From Calditrichota bacterium (lineage in GTDB: Bacteria; Zhuqueibacterota; JdFR-76; BMS3Abin05): a DNA stretch of 44,010 bases. Of this stretch, positions 25,024 to 33,567 are shown one piece after another. The position numbers were made by a program, and so were the translations under genes. Each line of letters begins with the position of its first letter. Positions within the stretch are counted from its first letter, which is position 1. The notes under the pieces are model-generated. The model was not told the DNA's origin and made no database searches. It worked only from the letters and a program-made list of their open reading frames with translations. The DNA is taken from positions 11,569 to 55,578 of the forward strand of contig JAADHR010000047.1 of the NCBI GenBank assembly GCA_013151735.1. Reading direction: 5' to 3'.

Positions 25024-26854
25024 TCAAAATGAAAATAGACTGTTCTCCATTCCCAAAAAATATATCTATTTTGGATTAACAGCCGGCTTGTTTGTGCTTT
25101 TGATTTGGCGGCTCTTTTACCTGCAAATTTACGCCACCCAGAAATATTACCTTCAATCTCAAAAGAATCACATTCGGGAAGTGACACGCGAACCGTTACG
25201 GGGCTTGATTTATGATCGGGAAGGCCGAGTTTTGGTGGAAAATCACCCGGCTTATTCGGTCTACATCACGCCCTACGAATTGTCTCACACGCCCCATTTG
25301 CTGGATCGGCTGAGTAAAATTCTGGAACTGTCTCCCTCCCAGATTAAGGCGAATATGAAGAGACGGCAGAACGGCCGGTTTAAGCCGGTGCGCCTGAAAC
25401 GGCAGGTTAGTTTTAAGGAGATTTCTCTTTTGGAAGAGAACAAACTCTCGCTTCCCGGGGTTGGATTGTGGGTGGAACCCAAGCGGTTTTATCCGTCGTC
25501 GGCGCACGCCACACACGTGCTGGGCTACATTGGTGAAATTTCCACTGGCGAATTGAAGAAACTGGCCAAAAAGGGCTACAAACGGGGGGATATCATTGGC
25601 AAGCGCGGTCTGGAAGCAGAATATGATCAGGAATTGAGGGGGAAAGAGGGCCTGGAATATGTGGAAGTAGATGCACAGGGAAGGCAGGTACGGAAACTCA
25701 AATCGGAAAAATCCATTCCTCCCGTTCCCGGGAAAAACCTGATTTTGGGGCTGGATATTGACTTGCAGTCACTTGCGGAAGACCGGCTAAAAGGAAAACG
25801 GGGAAGCGTGGTTCTGCTGGATGCCAGAGATGGGTCTGTTCTGGCGCTTGCCAGTATGCCCGACTATGACTTAAAAGAGTTTTCCGGGGTCATTACAAAT
25901 AAAATCTGGGAGAAATATTTTCTAAATCCCGAAAATCCGATGTACAATCGGGCGGTTCAAAGCTCTTATCCCCCCGGCTCCACGTACAAGCCCATTACAG
26001 CGGTTGCGGGGTTGGATTCAAAAATCATAACAGAGCACTTTTCCGTAACCTGTCGGGGGTATCTTCGGCTGGGCCGCCGAAATTATTACTGCTGGTACCG
26101 GAAAGGGCACGGGACGCTGGATTTGATTCACGGAATCGAAAACTCCTGCAATGTCTATTTTTACACCCTGGGTGCCAAAATCGGGGTGGATGTTTGGGCG
26201 GATTATTCGCGCCGGTTTCATTTCGGGGAAAAAACCGGAATCGATTTGCCCTCCGAGAATGCGGGACTGGTTCCGGATCGGAACTATCTGGATAAAAAAT
26301 TCGGAAAGGATAAATGGTCGAAAGGGCTCATGTTGAACATGGCCATCGGACAGGGAGATCTGCTTGTCACCCCTCTTCAAATGGCACAATTGGCCATGAT
26401 TCTGGCAAATGATGGGCTGGGATATCGTCCCCACCTGGTGATTGGCATTCAGGATCCATTTACGCTTAAAGTAACGTCGGTCAAAATCGATTCCTTTCGT
26501 GTAAACGCGGATCCCCGGAACATACAGATCGTTAGAGAAGGGATGCGTCTGGTGGTAAACGGTCCAACCGGCACGGGGCGCCGGGCACGACTGCCGGATA
26601 TTGTGGTGGCCGGGAAGACGGGAACCACGCAAAATCCGCATGGTAAGGATCATGCCTGGTTTATTGGCTTTGCTCCGTTCGATCATCCGGAAGTAGCCAT
26701 TGCGGTGATGATTGAAAATGGCGGGTATGGAGGCCATGTTGCCGCACCGATTGCTCACGACCTGTTTCAACTCTATTTTCAAAAACACCCGATACAACCG
26801 ACTGTATCAGGGAAAGTTGCCATGAATCCGAAACGTACGGTTCACAACCCGTGA
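25013..26854 (+). CDS. mrdA: Peptidoglycan transpeptidase PBP2
   Basis: A 613-residue class B penicillin-binding protein that cross-links new peptidoglycan during elongation. It starts at ATG 25013 inside the mreD end. There is one membrane helix (about 18-37). The pedestal domain includes REPLRGLIYDREGRVLVEN and the GRxGLExxYD-type KRGLEAEYDQELRGKEG. The transpeptidase domain has the active-site SxxK in PPGSTYKPITAV, SxN in ENSCNVYFYTLG and KTG in VAGKTGTTQNPHGKDHAWF. All catalytic residues are present. It overlaps rodA by one base. Confidence 0.96.
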   Translation: MITDQNENRLFSIPKKYIYFGLTAGLFVLLIWRLFYLQIYATQKYYLQSQKNHIREVTREPLRGLIYDREGRVLVENHPAYSVYITPYELSHTPHLLDRLSKILELSPSQIKANMKRRQNGRFKPVRLKRQVSFKEISLLEENKLSLPGVGLWVEPKRFYPSSAHATHVLGYIGEISTGELKKLAKKGYKRGDIIGKRGLEAEYDQELRGKEGLEYVEVDAQGRQVRKLKSEKSIPPVPGKNLILGLDIDLQSLAEDRLKGKRGSVVLLDARDGSVLALASMPDYDLKEFSGVITNKIWEKYFLNPENPMYNRAVQSSYPPGSTYKPITAVAGLDSKIITEHFSVTCRGYLRLGRRNYYCWYRKGHGTLDLIHGIENSCNVYFYTLGAKIGVDVWADYSRRFHFGEKTGIDLPSENAGLVPDRNYLDKKFGKDKWSKGLMLNMAIGQGDLLVTPLQMAQLAMILANDGLGYRPHLVIGIQDPFTLKVTSVKIDSFRVNADPRNIQIVREGMRLVVNGPTGTGRRARLPDIVVAGKTGTTQNPHGKDHAWFIGFAPFDHPEVAIAVMIENGGYGGHVAAPIAHDLFQLYFQKHPIQPTVSGKVAMNPKRTVHNP

Positions 26855-28086
26855 TGGAAAATATCTCGACAAAAACGGTGAAGCATTTTGATTGGATTCT
26901 GCTTCTGGGGATGCTGGCCTTGCTGGCCATCGGCGTACTGGCTATTTACAGTGCCACGTACAATTCCGGTTCATCCTACCTTAAACAGAATTACGAACGA
27001 CAGCTTATTTGGATCGCGATCGGAAGCATTCTTTTCTTAACGATGGCGCTCATCCATTTTAAGTATTATCAGGCCTTTGCGTATGTCCTTTACGGATTTG
27101 CAATTGTCCTTTTGCTTTTTGTTTTGATTCTGGGGAAAATGGGGGGCGGTGCCGCCCGGTGGATTTCAATCGGAGGGATTAAATTTCAGCCCTCGGAATG
27201 GGCCAAACTGTTTACAATCTTTGCGCTTGCCAGGTATTTGTCGGACAACCTGAATCAGATCAGAAGCACCAAGGTCCTGATTACGGCATTTGCCATCGGA
27301 CTCTTGCCCATGATTTTGATTTTTGAAGAACCCGACCTCGGCACCTCACTGGTTTTTGCTGCCATTATTCCGTCTATTCTGTTTTGGGCAGATGTGTCGC
27401 CCCTGGCCTTGTTTTTGATTGCCGCGCCGTTTTTGACCATGCTGGCATCGTTTAATTTCTACACATTTTTTGCGGATATGATATTACTGGTGGGCGTTCT
27501 TTATTTTGTGAAACGCCCCTTAATATTCAGTGTGGCCAACGTGCTTTTAAATCTTTTTGTGGGAATTATGACGCCCTTTTTCTGGAATTCCCTCCACGCC
27601 TATCAGCAAAAGCGAATTCTGACATTTCTGGGACTGGTTTCCGATCCGAAGGGAATGAGCTACCAGATCATTCAGTCCAAAGTAGCCATTGGCTCCGGCG
27701 GATTATGGGGGAAGGGATTCCTCCACGGAACCCAAACTCAGCTTCGGTTCTTACCGGCTCAACACACCGATTTTATCTTTTCCGTAATTGGTGAAGAATT
27801 TGGCTTCATCGGCGCGATGGTCGTTTTGTTTTTGTTTGCTCTTATTCTGTATCGTGGTTTTAAGATTTCCGCCGCTTCCAAAAACCATTTTGCGGGATTG
27901 GTAGGAATCGGCGTGACGACCCTGTTTCTCTATCACACCGTGGTTAATATTGGAATGGCTACGGGGATCATGCCCGTAACGGGGCTTCCGCTTCCGTTCG
28001 TCAGTTACGGCGGGTCCTTTTTGCTGGTCAGTATGGCTTCGATGGGGGTGTTGGCCAATATCTCTATGCGGAAATACGACTATTAA
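26854..28086 (+). CDS. rodA: Peptidoglycan glycosyltransferase RodA (SEDS family)
   Basis: A 410-residue polytopic protein with about ten membrane helices that polymerises glycan strands from lipid II together with PBP2. SEDS hallmarks: GGAARWISIGGIKFQPSEWAKL, FEEPDLGTSLVF with the essential Asp, YQIIQSKVAIGSGGLWGKGF, LPAQHTDFIFSVIGEEFGFIG and GLPLPFVSYGGSFLL (each shown in part). The start at ATG 26854 overlaps the mrdA stop. It is the last gene of the elongation block; 125 bases follow before lgt. Confidence 0.96.
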   Translation: MENISTKTVKHFDWILLLGMLALLAIGVLAIYSATYNSGSSYLKQNYERQLIWIAIGSILFLTMALIHFKYYQAFAYVLYGFAIVLLLFVLILGKMGGGAARWISIGGIKFQPSEWAKLFTIFALARYLSDNLNQIRSTKVLITAFAIGLLPMILIFEEPDLGTSLVFAAIIPSILFWADVSPLALFLIAAPFLTMLASFNFYTFFADMILLVGVLYFVKRPLIFSVANVLLNLFVGIMTPFFWNSLHAYQQKRILTFLGLVSDPKGMSYQIIQSKVAIGSGGLWGKGFLHGTQTQLRFLPAQHTDFIFSVIGEEFGFIGAMVVLFLFALILYRGFKISAASKNHFAGLVGIGVTTLFLYHTVVNIGMATGIMPVTGLPLPFVSYGGSFLLVSMASMGVLANISMRKYDY

Positions 28087-28143
28087 ACACGATCATCGGT
28101 AAGATAGAGTAAGCAGCCGGAAGACTGAAAACAGTGTGAAAAA

Positions 28144-28166
28144 TCCGCCGCTCGCGGTTTAGGCGG
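28144..28166. repeat. TCCGCC...GGCGG hairpin between rodA and lgt
   Basis: TCCGCC at 28144-28149 pairs with GGCGG at 28162-28166, and an inner CCGC-TC-GCGG (28148-28157) offers a competing hairpin. It lies in the 125-base gap and belongs to the same type as 14351-14363 and 36642-36656. Confidence 0.45.
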
Positions 28167-28211
28167 CATAAACATGGAAGAATCAACTTACTAAAAATTG
28201 GGACGAAGAAA

Positions 28212-29033
28212 ATGCATCCGGTATTGGTTAAAATTGGCTGGTTTGAAGTACACAGCTATGGCGTAATGCTTGCACTGGCATTTGTACTGGGTATTTGGAT
28301 TACGGTAGTTCGGGCAAAAAAGATGGGATTGGATCCAAACAAAATAATGGATCTGTCCGTTCTGATTATTCTGGCAGGAATCATCGGTTCCAGAATTGCC
28401 TACGTTTTGCCTCACATGGACGAGTTTCGGGGACACTGGCTGGATACGATTAATCCAATCCAGAGTAACGGCCAGATTGGCATTGCCGGCTTGACGATTT
28501 TGGGCGGTGTTTTGCTGGCGATTCTTGTGACGTTGGTGTACCTGTGGTGGAAGAAATTACCCGTGTGGAAGATTGCCGATGCGTTTGCGCCGGCAGTGGC
28601 CCTTGGAATATTTGTGGGCCGCATCGGATGTTTTTTAAATGGATGCTGTTTTGGTGTTCCTACAAATTCCCCAATCGGAATGGTTTTTCCTCCCAACAGC
28701 CCGGCAGGGTCCGTATTTCCGAACCAGCCTATTTATCCCACAGAGTTGTTTTCATCCTTTTACGGTCTCCTGATTTTTTTGATTCTTCTTTGGGCGGAGA
28801 AAAAATATAAAACATTCGATGGGTTTACGTTTTTTCTTCTTTGGGCCCTGTACGGTGCCGCCCGGTTTACGGTTGACTTTTTCAGATATTATGAGAACAG
28901 TATGGTTTTGGTTCGTATTCACGGAGTGGCGATCTCACTGAATCAGGGTGTCAGCGTACTCCTGATACTGGTTTCCGTATTTCTTTTATTCTATTTTGGA
29001 AAACGTGCGCGGAGAGAATTAAAAAAGGCTTGA
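28212..29033 (+). CDS. lgt: Phosphatidylglycerol-prolipoprotein diacylglyceryl transferase
   Basis: A 273-residue inner-membrane enzyme that moves diacylglycerol from phosphatidylglycerol to the lipobox Cys of prolipoproteins, several of which are encoded in this window. It has the N-terminal YGVMLALAFVLGI, the Lgt signature in the form GRIGCFLNGCCFG with the essential Arg, PTELFSSFYG and GAARFTVDFFR. Seven membrane helices are expected. It is of the Cys-rich 'GCFLNGCCFG' branch. The usual HGGL or YGGL motif before it is ILGGVLL, lacking the His/Tyr. The function is still the best call. Confidence 0.9.
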   Translation: MHPVLVKIGWFEVHSYGVMLALAFVLGIWITVVRAKKMGLDPNKIMDLSVLIILAGIIGSRIAYVLPHMDEFRGHWLDTINPIQSNGQIGIAGLTILGGVLLAILVTLVYLWWKKLPVWKIADAFAPAVALGIFVGRIGCFLNGCCFGVPTNSPIGMVFPPNSPAGSVFPNQPIYPTELFSSFYGLLIFLILLWAEKKYKTFDGFTFFLLWALYGAARFTVDFFRYYENSMVLVRIHGVAISLNQGVSVLLILVSVFLLFYFGKRARRELKKA

Positions 29034-29058
29034 CTTTTTAAGCTAAGTTTCATAAATT
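29030..29058 (+). promoter_or_regulatory. Possible promoter for the CpoB-like lipoprotein gene
   Basis: TTGACT (29030-29035) lies 17 bases before TAAATT (29053-29058) at the edge of a 228-base gap. The -35 fit is good and the -10 fit only fair (4 of 6). FCB bacteria often use other promoter sequences, so this is weak. Confidence 0.25.
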
Positions 29059-29176
29059 CAATAAATAAGATTTAATTAATTGTGAATCAAGTGTGTTTAA
29101 CTATCTGTTTTAAGTACGGTTTAATCATTTGTTGTGATGAACAATCGTCTGAAACAGTATTGATAAAGTGAGATGA

Positions 29177-29188
29177 GTCACGAGTGAC
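29177..29188. promoter_or_regulatory. Small palindrome in the gap before the CpoB-like gene
   Basis: GTCAC-GA-GTGAC (29177-29188) is a perfect inverted repeat 74 bases before the start at 29262, with a CTTTTT run 9 bases after it. It could be an operator or a weak terminator for lgt. The rest of the gap is AT-rich with no other clear feature. Confidence 0.3.
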
Positions 29189-29261
29189 GGCCTGTCTTTT
29201 TACCCTACCCAGCGATTTAAATTATATGGTATGATTATTAACCGGATTGAGGGAGGATATG

Positions 29262-30089
29262 ATGAAAAAATTTTTATTGGTAAGTGCGGCTGTTTTACTG
29301 GGGGTCTATTTTGTCGGTTGTGCCGGCACAAAACCCAAAGCCTCTGAGAAAACAACAAAAGGCGGCGTAAATGAAGTAATGGATGTTCAGGCCAAGGGTA
29401 AAACCGCAGAGGCCAAAACAGCACCAGAGGAAGACGAGGTGTTAAAGCTTCTGGGAATTACACCTGAAGAAAAAAAGAAGGCCGAAACGCCTGAATCGAC
29501 AAATGTGATTGAACAGGAAAAACAATTGAAGGCCAAAATTGCCCAACTGGAACAGAATCTGAATCAGAAAGATTCTGAAGTAAACCAGTTGCAATCAGAA
29601 GTGAAAGCAAAAGAGAGAAAACTCAAAGAGTTGCAAGAGATGCTGACAACCCTTAAATCGAGTCAGGGTACTGCCTCCTCATCTCCGGGTTATTCCACCA
29701 AATCGAGCACAAATCTTACATCCTTCAAGGCCAGATACGAGGATGCCCTTCAAACCTATAACAGACGTCATTACAAGGAAGCCATCCGAAAATTCAGGGA
29801 ATTGCTTCAGGAAAATCCCAACACGTCCCTATCGGACAACTGCCAGTACTGGATTGGCGAATGCTATTATTCCCTTGGAAAATATGATCAGGCGGTTGTG
29901 GAATTTGAAAAAGTGTTTACCTTTCCAAATTCCAATAAGGAAGATGATGCCCAGTTAAAAATTGGCATGAGTTATATGAAACTCGGGGATAAACAGCGAG
30001 CGAAAAATGCCTTTAAAACCTTGATTGAAAAATATCCGAAGAGCGAATATGTTCCCCTGGCCAGGCGTTTTTTGAATCAGCTTCAGTAG
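29262..30089 (+). CDS. CpoB/YbgF-like tetratricopeptide lipoprotein
   Basis: A 275-residue lipoprotein: signal MKKFLLVSAAVLLGVYFVGC with lipobox FVGC (Cys20). A Lys/Glu/Thr-rich linker and a coiled coil (about residues 80-135, EKQLKAKIAQLEQNLNQ and on) follow. Then come three tetratricopeptide repeats (about 155-275), with ARYEDALQTYNRRHYKEAI, YWIGECYYSLGKYDQAV and QLKIGMSYMKLGDKQRA. Coiled coil plus three C-terminal repeats matches CpoB/YbgF, which coordinates wall synthesis with outer-membrane constriction together with Tol-Pal. No tol genes are here. GGGAGG at 29251-29256 favours ATG 29262 over ATG 29259. Confidence 0.85.
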   Translation: MKKFLLVSAAVLLGVYFVGCAGTKPKASEKTTKGGVNEVMDVQAKGKTAEAKTAPEEDEVLKLLGITPEEKKKAETPESTNVIEQEKQLKAKIAQLEQNLNQKDSEVNQLQSEVKAKERKLKELQEMLTTLKSSQGTASSSPGYSTKSSTNLTSFKARYEDALQTYNRRHYKEAIRKFRELLQENPNTSLSDNCQYWIGECYYSLGKYDQAVVEFEKVFTFPNSNKEDDAQLKIGMSYMKLGDKQRAKNAFKTLIEKYPKSEYVPLARRFLNQLQ

Positions 30090-30106
30090 CAAAGGAAAAA
30101 TAAGCC

Positions 30107-31114
30107 ATGCCAGAATTACGCAAGGATCCGATTATCGGACGGTGGGTTATTATTTCCACGGAAAGGGGAAAGCGTCCATCCGATTTTGTTATTGAACCGG
30201 AAAAGAAAAAAGGGGGATTTTGTCCGTTTTGCGAGGGAAATGAAGACAAAACGCCGCCGGAAGTTCTTGCCTATCGGAAACCGGGGACAAAACCCAATAA
30301 GCCCGGTTGGTGGGTGAGGGTGGTTTCAAATAAATATCCGGCGTTGAAGGTTGAGGGGGAATTGTTCCGCCGCGGTGAGGGTATTTTCGATCTCATGAAT
30401 GGAATTGGCGCACACGAGGTGGTCATTGAAACGCCCGAACACGATAAAGATTTGGTTGATCTGAGTGTGGAGCGCATTGAAGATGTTCTCTGGGCCTTCC
30501 ATGACCGAATCATTGATTTGAAAAATGATACCCGGTTGAAATACATTCTTATCTTTAAAAACCACGGAGCCGCAGCGGGAGCATCCTTGGAACACACCCA
30601 TTCGCAACTTATCGCTACCCCCATCATTCCGAAACGGGTGGCCGAGGAAATTGAAGGGGCCAGACGCTATTACGAGTACAAAGAACGGTGCATTTATTGT
30701 GACATTATTCGTCAGGAACGGGAAGCCGACAAACGGCTGGTGATTGAAAATGAAGCCTATATTTCATGGGAACCGTTCGCCCCGCGCTTTCCGTTTGAAA
30801 CCTGGATCCTACCCAAAAGGCATGCTCTGCACTTTGAGGAACCCAAAAAAGACGAATATTTTTTCTTTGCCAAAATTCTAAAGGAAACGCTTCAACGCCT
30901 GAACAAAGCCCTGTCCAATCCTCCGTATAATTTTATCATTCACAATTCTCCCGTTCAGGATGATGAGCATGGAGAACTCCACTGGCATATGGAAATCATT
31001 CCAAAACTAACAAAAGTTGCTGGTTTTGAATGGGGTTCCGGTTTTTATATCAACCCTACCCCTCCGGAAGATGCGGCTAAGTTCTTGCGCGAATTAGATA
31101 TTTCTGACATATAA
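30107..31114 (+). CDS. galT: Galactose-1-phosphate uridylyltransferase
   Basis: A 335-residue enzyme of the HIT superfamily that exchanges UMP between UDP-glucose and galactose-1-phosphate. It has the N-terminal ELRKDPIIGRWVIISTERGKRP, the zinc-site CPFCEGNEDKTP, NKYPAL, the catalytic region LEHTHSQLIATP (HxHxQ with Thr in place of the usual Pro) and the second zinc or metal area CIYCDII, HGELHWHMEIIPKL. The length is typical for the bacterial dimeric enzyme. Related ADP-sugar phosphorylases share this fold, so the exact sugar is not certain. It pairs with glgA 27 bases downstream in sugar-nucleotide metabolism. Confidence 0.88.
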   Translation: MPELRKDPIIGRWVIISTERGKRPSDFVIEPEKKKGGFCPFCEGNEDKTPPEVLAYRKPGTKPNKPGWWVRVVSNKYPALKVEGELFRRGEGIFDLMNGIGAHEVVIETPEHDKDLVDLSVERIEDVLWAFHDRIIDLKNDTRLKYILIFKNHGAAAGASLEHTHSQLIATPIIPKRVAEEIEGARRYYEYKERCIYCDIIRQEREADKRLVIENEAYISWEPFAPRFPFETWILPKRHALHFEEPKKDEYFFFAKILKETLQRLNKALSNPPYNFIIHNSPVQDDEHGELHWHMEIIPKLTKVAGFEWGSGFYINPTPPEDAAKFLRELDISDI

Positions 31115-31141
31115 TCATGTTGGAAGAAAGGGATGAACAAA

Positions 31142-32626
31142 ATGGCCTCGAAATTCAACATACTGTTTGTAGCATCTGAAGTTGCCCCTTTTGCAAAAAC
31201 GGGCGGTTTGGCCGATGTGGCAAACTCTCTTCCAAAGGCCCTGAAGAATTTAAGGCATGATGTTCGAATTTTTATGCCCCGGTACCGTCAAATCAGCGAT
31301 CGAAAATTTGTGTTGAGAGAGGTCATTCGTCTTCAAGATATCACGCTGTCTGTTGGGGGAAAAGAAATCTCATTCGATATCAAATCCGCCTTTTTGCCCG
31401 GCACAAAAATTCAGGTCTATTTTTTGGATTACAAACCCTATTTCGATCGCGATGGGCTGTATGTGGATCCGGAAACCGGACAGGATTACCCGGATAATGA
31501 TGAACGATTCATCCTGTTTAATAAGGCCGCTATCGAGATATTGAAAATCTTGCATTGGCAGGCAGATGTGATCCATTGTAACGACTGGCAGTCGGCTCTT
31601 ATTCCGGCGTACATCAAAACGGTTCATGCAAACGATCCGTTCTTCAGTAAGATGCACACCTTGTTGACGATCCACAACATTGGCTATCAGGGAAATTTCT
31701 CGGCCGAATCGTTTGCTAAAACAGGGTTGCCAAACGATCTGTTTTACCCTACCGGTCCCGTTGAATTTTATGGAAAGTTCAGCTTTTTAAAAGCCGGTAT
31801 CTATTTTTCGGATAAAATCAACACGGTCAGTCCAACATACGCCCGGGAAATTCAGCAGTCTTCCGAATACGGATTTGGACTGGAAGGACTTCTTCGGGAG
31901 CGGTCAAAGGATGTGCACGGTATTTTAAATGGAGTGGATTATACCGATTGGGACCCTTCGGTTGATACGCATATTGCCGTGAATTACGATAGTAAAACCC
32001 TCAGCCAAAAGGTTGAAAACAAAAAGGCGCTGCTTGAGGAAGTGGCATTGCCATTTGACGAAAACACTCCCCTGATAGGTACGGTTTCCCGTTTGGCCGA
32101 TCAGAAAGGATTTGATATTTTGGCAGAGGCCATGGATGACCTGATGAAACTGGATTTGGAATATGTTCTGCTTGGGACGGGTGAACCCCAATATCACAAA
32201 TTATTTGAAATCTTCCAGAAAAAATATCCCCGCAAAATAAGCGCCCAGTTGAAATTTGATAACCGACTGGCGCACCTGATCGAAGCAGGAAGTGATATGT
32301 TTTTGATGCCGTCAAAATATGAGCCCTGCGGTCTGAATCAAATGTACAGCCTTCGGTACGGGACAATTCCAATTGTACGAAAAACGGGTGGATTGGCCGA
32401 TACGGTGGTCAATTTTAATCCAGAAACACATTCCGGTACAGGGTTTGTTTTTGAAGAGTATTCTGCGTCAGCGCTTATTGAAGCCGTCAAACGAGCGGTA
32501 GAAACGTTTCAGAATAAAAAAATATGGGTGCAATTGCAAAAACAGGCGATGAAACAGGACTTCTCCTGGGATGCATCCGCAAAGGAGTATCTAAAATTAT
32601 ATGCCCAATTACGGGGTGCTAAATAA
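31142..32626 (+). CDS. glgA: Glycogen synthase (GT5)
   Basis: A 494-residue glycosyltransferase that extends alpha-1,4-glucan from ADP- or UDP-glucose. Motifs: FVASEVAPFAKTGGLADV (the KTGGL nucleotide-sugar motif), WQADVIHCNDWQSALIPAYIK, LLTIHNIGYQG, INTVSPTYAREI, IGTVSRLADQKGFDILAEA, and the C-terminal MPSKYEPCGLNQMYSLRYG then RKTGGLADTV. Start 31142 is preferred since AAAGGG at 31127-31132 is 9 bases upstream; ATG 31133 touches it. No terminator is evident, so read-through into the polysaccharide locus is possible. Confidence 0.94.
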   Translation: MASKFNILFVASEVAPFAKTGGLADVANSLPKALKNLRHDVRIFMPRYRQISDRKFVLREVIRLQDITLSVGGKEISFDIKSAFLPGTKIQVYFLDYKPYFDRDGLYVDPETGQDYPDNDERFILFNKAAIEILKILHWQADVIHCNDWQSALIPAYIKTVHANDPFFSKMHTLLTIHNIGYQGNFSAESFAKTGLPNDLFYPTGPVEFYGKFSFLKAGIYFSDKINTVSPTYAREIQQSSEYGFGLEGLLRERSKDVHGILNGVDYTDWDPSVDTHIAVNYDSKTLSQKVENKKALLEEVALPFDENTPLIGTVSRLADQKGFDILAEAMDDLMKLDLEYVLLGTGEPQYHKLFEIFQKKYPRKISAQLKFDNRLAHLIEAGSDMFLMPSKYEPCGLNQMYSLRYGTIPIVRKTGGLADTVVNFNPETHSGTGFVFEEYSASALIEAVKRAVETFQNKKIWVQLQKQAMKQDFSWDASAKEYLKLYAQLRGAK

Positions 32627-32712
32627 AAGCTATTTTTTTGAGGAGGGTTGTTCCGTATCGATACAATGTTTCAGCCAACAACGGCGGAAAACGCTGTAAC
32701 CTATAGTATTAT

Positions 32713-32727
32713 AAGCAAATCTTGCTT
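32713..32727. promoter_or_regulatory. Inverted repeat in the gap before the STAS-HTH gene
   Basis: AAGCAA (32713-32718), ATC, TTGCTT (32722-32727) is a perfect 6-bp inverted repeat. It lies directly after TATAGTATTATA (32702-32713), which could be a -10 region, in the AT-rich 207-base gap 32627-32833. The position fits an operator controlling the polysaccharide locus; no other feature is clear in the gap. Confidence 0.3.
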
Positions 32728-32833
32728 CCTGCCTTAATTCAATAAAAAATAATTGATCATTCCATGGCATACAAATTGCAATAACTAAGCGAGATTATGA
32801 ATAAATGGATTTATTGAGATAAAAGGACTTTTG

Positions 32834-33553
32834 ATGGAAGGTATTCGAATACTTGATCGGTATGTGGGTTTATACGAAGATATCGTGTATATTCGGATTA
32901 TTGGTTATATCGACACAACAACATCTTTGGAATTGGTTCAGCATTTTAAGGATTTAATGAAAAAGGGGAACTATCAATTTGTTGTGGATATGAGTGGGGT
33001 CAATTATGTAAGCAGTGCGGGTTGGGGTGTTTTCGTTGGGGAGATCAAAGATATTCGGGACAATGGGGGCGATATAAAGATTGTACATATGACCCCTGAA
33101 GTATATGATGTATTTGAGATGCTTGAGTTTAATAGGATTTTAAAAGTCTATGATTCTGTTCCTGAAGCCATTAATGAATTCGATTTTATACGGGGATTTG
33201 ACCTGACTCAAACACCGGTAAAAGAATTACCTCCCGAAGAGCGAACCGTTCATAAAGAAAAGATGCATGTGGCTGTCGGAGAACCCATGTTGGAAGTGCC
33301 TGTAATGCGGTCCGGCACGCACGAACGAAAATGGGACATGCAGCAGTCAAATCCGAAATACCTTCCATTGGCGGAAAAAATTAAACAGGTCATTATAGAA
33401 AACCCGCTGTCCAGTTTTTGGCAGATAAAAAAACAACTTAAATCAGAAAAATACGGGCATGTCAAAATTAGTCCCTGGAAATTGCACAACCTGTTAAAAG
33501 AACTGAATTTAGACTCCAAAGAACGCCGAATGCGGTTTTATCGTTCACGCTAA
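32834..33553 (+). CDS. STAS-domain protein with C-terminal helix-turn-helix-like domain
   Basis: A 239-residue protein with two parts. Residues 5-112 are a STAS (anti-sigma-antagonist) domain, with strand VYIRIIGYIDTTTSLELV and the helix-start motif VVDMSGVNYVSSAGWGVFVGE. Ser60 or Ser61 is in the position phosphorylated in SpoIIAA. After a charged linker (115-175), residues about 178-235 form several basic helices: LAEKIKQVIIENP, SFWQIKKQLKSEKYG, SPWKLHNLLKELNL and SKERRMRFYRSR. These look like a winged or homeodomain-type helix-turn-helix. AAAAGGA 7 bases upstream supports ATG 32834. At the head of the polysaccharide genes it is a likely regulator controlled by partner-switching phosphorylation; DNA binding is inference. 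Confidence 0.78.
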   Translation: MEGIRILDRYVGLYEDIVYIRIIGYIDTTTSLELVQHFKDLMKKGNYQFVVDMSGVNYVSSAGWGVFVGEIKDIRDNGGDIKIVHMTPEVYDVFEMLEFNRILKVYDSVPEAINEFDFIRGFDLTQTPVKELPPEERTVHKEKMHVAVGEPMLEVPVMRSGTHERKWDMQQSNPKYLPLAEKIKQVIIENPLSSFWQIKKQLKSEKYGHVKISPWKLHNLLKELNLDSKERRMRFYRSR

Positions 33554-33567
33554 ATCGGGAGGGAAAG

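Noticed and set aside
26018-26797. 259-codon - strand frame opposite mrdA
   Set aside because: It is a shadow of the PBP2 transpeptidase domain; no family match and wrong strand for the operon.
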